From the NCBI GenBank assembly GCA_023393095.1, contig JAEWMT010000016.1, positions 1-16,703 on the forward strand: DNA of 16,703 nucleotides, written 5' to 3'. Below are positions 13,982 to 16,703 of the stretch, piece by piece. Position 1 is the first letter of the stretch; the number at the start of each line of letters is the position of its first letter. This stretch comes from Bacillota bacterium. GTDB taxonomy: Bacteria; Bacillota; Clostridia; Lachnospirales; Lachnospiraceae. The position numbers were made by a program, and so were the translations under genes. The notes beneath the pieces were generated by a model, which had not been told where the DNA came from, did not search any database, and worked only from the letters and a program-made list of their open reading frames with translations.

Positions 13982-14851
13982 ATGAAATATCGATTAATTA
14001 AAAATGTTAAGCAAAATGAGGAAGCTAGAAAAAGCTTCATTGAATTAACACAGAAGATCTTTGAATTTAGCTTTGTTGATTGGTATGAGAATGGGTACTG
14101 GCAGGATCAATACATACCTTATAGTTTAGTGGATCGGGACAAAGTGGTATCCAATGTATCTATTAATATCATGGATTTTATCATGGACGGAGAGAAAAAG
14201 AAATATATCCAGTTGGGTACGGTTATGACAGACGAAATGTATCGGAAACAGGGCCTTGGAAGATACCTTATGGAAGAAGTATTGGAAGAATATAAAAACA
14301 GGGTAGACGGTATTTACCTGTTTGCAAATGAAAGTGCAGTAAACTTTTATCCTAAATTCGGATTTACAAAAGAAAGGGAATATAAATACAGTAAAAAAGT
14401 TAGTGTTAGCAATGCCGTAGATTTTGTTAAGAAGGTAGATATGAAGCATTCAAAATCCAAGGAACTGGTTCTTACGACATTACGTCATATGGCAGTGAAT
14501 AATCAATTGCATATGGATAATTATGGCCTTTATGCTTTCTGGTTAACCGGTGCTATGAGTGATCAGATTTATTACTGTGAAAAAGAGGATACTTTCGTGG
14601 CAGCTTATATAACGGATGGTGTTTTATATCTAAATCAGGTTATATCAAAGCATCAGGTGAACTTGGATACAGTGATCGCTTCCTTTGGAAATGAAATAAA
14701 GGAAGTCGTGTTGGGATTTATCCCTTTGAATACAGAGGGGTATGAAGTTAAAGAGTACAAGGAAGAAGACTTAACTCTATTTATAATGGGAGAAAACCTA
14801 ACCATTATGGAAAAACAGAGATTAAGATTTCCTGTTTTATCACATGCATAG
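13982..14851 (+). CDS. GNAT-family N-acetyltransferase
   Basis: A 289-residue cytosolic protein that would transfer an acetyl group from acetyl-CoA to an unknown amine. The N-terminal half carries the GNAT core. A strand ending KKYIQLGTVMTDEMYRKQGL leads into the acetyl-CoA pyrophosphate loop RKQGLG (88-93), then the helix RYLMEEVLEEYK, the strand IYLFANESAV (111-120) and NFYPKFGF (121-128), the family's Asn/Tyr region. The C-terminal half (about 135-289) is an additional domain without a motif I know, making the protein about twice the length of a minimal GNAT, like two-lobed clostridial members of the family. An AAGGAG site precedes the ATG. The gene is monocistronic and not obviously related to its neighbours. 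Confidence 0.8.
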   Translation: MKYRLIKNVKQNEEARKSFIELTQKIFEFSFVDWYENGYWQDQYIPYSLVDRDKVVSNVSINIMDFIMDGEKKKYIQLGTVMTDEMYRKQGLGRYLMEEVLEEYKNRVDGIYLFANESAVNFYPKFGFTKEREYKYSKKVSVSNAVDFVKKVDMKHSKSKELVLTTLRHMAVNNQLHMDNYGLYAFWLTGAMSDQIYYCEKEDTFVAAYITDGVLYLNQVISKHQVNLDTVIASFGNEIKEVVLGFIPLNTEGYEVKEYKEEDLTLFIMGENLTIMEKQRLRFPVLSHA

Positions 14852-15070
14852 TTAGTAGCTCCTGTAAATTTAACTATCTATTGATAAATGAAACTTCAAA
14901 AATTGGCTTGATATAACATAAGAAGATTAGGGTGTCAAAAGTCAGGAATTAATTAGATTAATGAATATGCGTGTATATATATTCAGATGATGAAGATCGT
15001 TTGCTTTAAATCCAAAAAGTGTTACAATAAATAAAACTTGGATGAATATCTCAAGAGGGAGGTTGTAGGG

Positions 15071-15982
15071 ATGACAATAAAAAAGGTGTCCATCATCGGG
15101 CTTGGAGCGCTCGGTATTATGTATGGTAATTTCATTGCCGAAAAAGTATCGGAGGGAGCTTTAAGAATTGTTGCGGATTCGAAACGTATACAAAAATATA
15201 GAGAACAGGGTATTTACTGTAATGGTAAATATTGTGATTTTAACTATATAAATAGTGAAGAGGAAGATTCAGCTGATCTACTGATTTTTACGGTGAAATT
15301 CGGCCAGCTCGAGGAAGCAATGAAAGCTGCTGCACATCAGGTGGGACAGAATACAATCATAATTTCTGCGTTAAATGGTATTAACAGTGAAGAATATCTG
15401 GCTGAGGCTTTTGGTAAGGACAGAGTCCTTCTTTGTACAGTACAGGGAATGGATGCTGTGAAAGAAGGAAATCAGATGATTTATCACAATCTTGGAAATG
15501 TTAGTATCGGAACTTGGGATGGGAAAGCTTCTGATAATTTAGAAACCGTAACCTCGTTTTTTGACCAGATTGGACTCCCATATAATATGCCGACCGATAT
15601 GCAAAGGCAGCTTTGGAATAAGTTGTTGTGTAATGTTGGTGTAAATCAGGCCGCAGCTGTTTATCATACGAATTACGGAGGACTGCAAAGAGATGGAGAA
15701 CCAAGAGAGGTTATGCTAAAGGCTATGAAAGAAGTGATAGCTGTAGCCAAGGCTATGAATATTAGTTTAACCAAAGCAGATATCGATACCTGGATAATAA
15801 TTATTAACAGCCTGAATCCGGAAGGCAAACCTTCCATGTGTCAGGATATAGAAGCTCATCGACCTACCGAGGTTGAATTATTTGCAGGTACCATAATCCG
15901 ACTTGGTAAGCAATATAAGATACCTACTCCGGTTAATGATATACTTTATGGCAGGATTAAGGAGATGGAAGCAGCTTCTTAA
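15071..15982 (+). CDS. Ketopantoate reductase family dehydrogenase (ApbA/PanE-like)
   Basis: A 303-residue NADPH-dependent 2-oxoacid reductase. The N-terminal Rossmann motif is IIGLGALGIMYG (GxGxxG at 10-15). Positions equivalent to the E. coli PanE active site are present: Asn102 in ALNGI (Asn98), Lys184 in WNKLLCN (Lys176), Ser255 in KPSMCQD (Ser244) and Glu267 in RPTEVE (Glu256); the twelve-residue spacing of the last two matches. It should reduce 2-dehydropantoate or a related keto acid, the step to pantothenate and CoA, but the family is broad and no pan genes are nearby, so I give no symbol. The ATG at 15071 has GAGGGAGG at 8 bases; a TTG at 15038 in frame lacks a site. The upstream 186-bp gap shows no strong promoter. 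Confidence 0.85.
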   Translation: MTIKKVSIIGLGALGIMYGNFIAEKVSEGALRIVADSKRIQKYREQGIYCNGKYCDFNYINSEEEDSADLLIFTVKFGQLEEAMKAAAHQVGQNTIIISALNGINSEEYLAEAFGKDRVLLCTVQGMDAVKEGNQMIYHNLGNVSIGTWDGKASDNLETVTSFFDQIGLPYNMPTDMQRQLWNKLLCNVGVNQAAAVYHTNYGGLQRDGEPREVMLKAMKEVIAVAKAMNISLTKADIDTWIIIINSLNPEGKPSMCQDIEAHRPTEVELFAGTIIRLGKQYKIPTPVNDILYGRIKEMEAAS

Positions 15983-16080
15983 AATAACTTAAATCTAACA
16001 AATGACATTTGAATAAAAGATGTTATCTAATAACTTGTATAGCAAAACAATCTATATCAAATTACAGAAAAGAGATCATT

Positions 16081-16703
16081 ATGGGAGTATATCGTGAAAA
16101 GGTTTTAAATTCGATGCTTTGCATGACAAGACAATGCTGGGAACAGGGGATTGTAGCACAGACGCTTATGGAGCTAGGGGAAGAAGATAAATTAAAGTTA
16201 GTTGTATATGATATGGTATTACGTCAAAGTGAAGATGGAAGACTTTGTAATATAGAAAACACGCCGGCGATTACGGATTCTTCCTTTTGTATTCCGGCTA
16301 CCTATGTAATCGCAAAAAAGGAGAAGAACAAGACTTTCTTAGACGCTGCAGAGAAAAATATAGAATTCCTTTTGAATAAGGCTCTAAGAGCAGATGATGG
16401 AACGTTATATCATATGATTTATAATTCAGAAATCTGGGCGGATTCGTCGGCGTTTCTTCCTTATTCTCTTGCACTGACGGGACATCCCCGTGAGGCATTG
16501 GATCAGTTAAACGGAATTTGTAGGCGTTTATATAACAAAGAAACGGGTTTGTATTATCATATGTGGAATGAAGAAAAACAAACCTATTCCAGACCTCTGC
16601 CCTGGGGAGTGGGAAATGGATGGATTCTTACCGGAACACTAAGATTGTATCTTACTTTAAATAACGAGTTCAACATTGAAAAAGAAAAATTACTGTTAAG
16701 ATT
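16081..16703 (+). CDS. GH88/GH105-like unsaturated uronyl hydrolase, N-terminal part (runs off window)
   Basis: 207 codons are visible and the frame stays open to the window end. No signal peptide is present, so the enzyme is cytosolic. The pattern fits the (alpha/alpha)6 barrel of glycoside hydrolase families 88 and 105, which cleave the unsaturated uronyl group from pectin- or glycosaminoglycan-derived disaccharides. Seen are ITDSSFCIPATY (64-75), IWADSSAFLPYSLALTGHP (118-136), with Asp121 at the likely catalytic position of the W-x-D motif, ETGLYYHMWNE (154-164) and PWGVGNGW (174-181), a hallmark block. The ribosome site AAGAGA is only moderate but ATG is the first in-frame start. It follows the dehydrogenase gene after a 98-bp gap. 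The family assignment is good, the split between GH88, GH105 and close relatives is open. Confidence 0.75.
   Translation, partial: MGVYREKVLNSMLCMTRQCWEQGIVAQTLMELGEEDKLKLVVYDMVLRQSEDGRLCNIENTPAITDSSFCIPATYVIAKKEKNKTFLDAAEKNIEFLLNKALRADDGTLYHMIYNSEIWADSSAFLPYSLALTGHPREALDQLNGICRRLYNKETGLYYHMWNEEKQTYSRPLPWGVGNGWILTGTLRLYLTLNNEFNIEKEKLLLR

Noticed and set aside
14848..14877. ATAGTTA/TAACTAT inverted repeat after the acetyltransferase as a terminator
   Set aside because: Seven AT-rich base pairs, a 16-base loop and no T-run; it also overlaps the stop codon.
15998..16012. CAAATG-A-CATTTG palindrome after the dehydrogenase
   Set aside because: Too short and with no T-run or promoter relation; expected by chance in AT-rich sequence.

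Overview
The window looks like a chromosomal segment of a low-GC anaerobic Firmicute, most likely a plant-polysaccharide-degrading member of the Clostridia (Lachnospiraceae or Lachnoclostridium-like). This rests on the AT-rich sequence, strong AGGAGG-type ribosome binding sites, and the gene repertoire: class B sortase, DacF-type carboxypeptidase, BlaI/M56 pair, and a GH88/105-type hydrolase. The organism is an inference; no rRNA or other marker gene is present. I saw no tRNA, rRNA, CRISPR array or riboswitch.

Layout. (1) Positions 1-3160 are envelope housekeeping: the end of an isochorismatase-like cysteine hydrolase with a good terminator, then a class B sortase on the minus strand, divergent from a D-Ala-D-Ala carboxypeptidase. 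(2) Positions 3161-8270 are an accessory island. It starts with about 600 bp of decayed non-coding sequence. Small, very AT-rich genes follow that read as immunity proteins of polymorphic (contact-dependent/LXG/WapA-like) toxins: a YezG/DUF600 protein, a toxin-tail relic, an unassigned immunity-like protein, a SUKH (SMI1/KNR4) gene beheaded by a broken IS66 element, an Imm22-like protein, an intact SUKH protein, and a YezG-SUKH fusion. No intact toxin is present, so this looks like an orphan immunity array kept for protection against neighbours. Two pairs of short diverged repeats lie between the genes and may be cassette boundaries. (3) Positions 8273-11210 hold a single-pass membrane protein of unknown function, then an aconitase-superfamily hydratase ending in a strong terminator. 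(4) Positions 11319-13742 hold a BlaI-family repressor and an M56 (BlaR1-like) membrane metallopeptidase. Their promoter is covered by a perfect 20-bp inverted repeat made of two near-palindromes. The sensor end of the M56 protein is not a penicillin-binding domain. (5) Positions 13982-16703 are metabolic singletons: a GNAT acetyltransferase, a ketopantoate-reductase-family dehydrogenase, and the start of a GH88/105-like unsaturated glucuronyl/galacturonyl hydrolase that runs off the window.

The most interesting parts are the immunity array with its repeats and relics, the double-dyad operator with its non-beta-lactam M56 sensor, and the two-domain immunity fusion. The immunity assignments come from motif recognition and context, not from searches.
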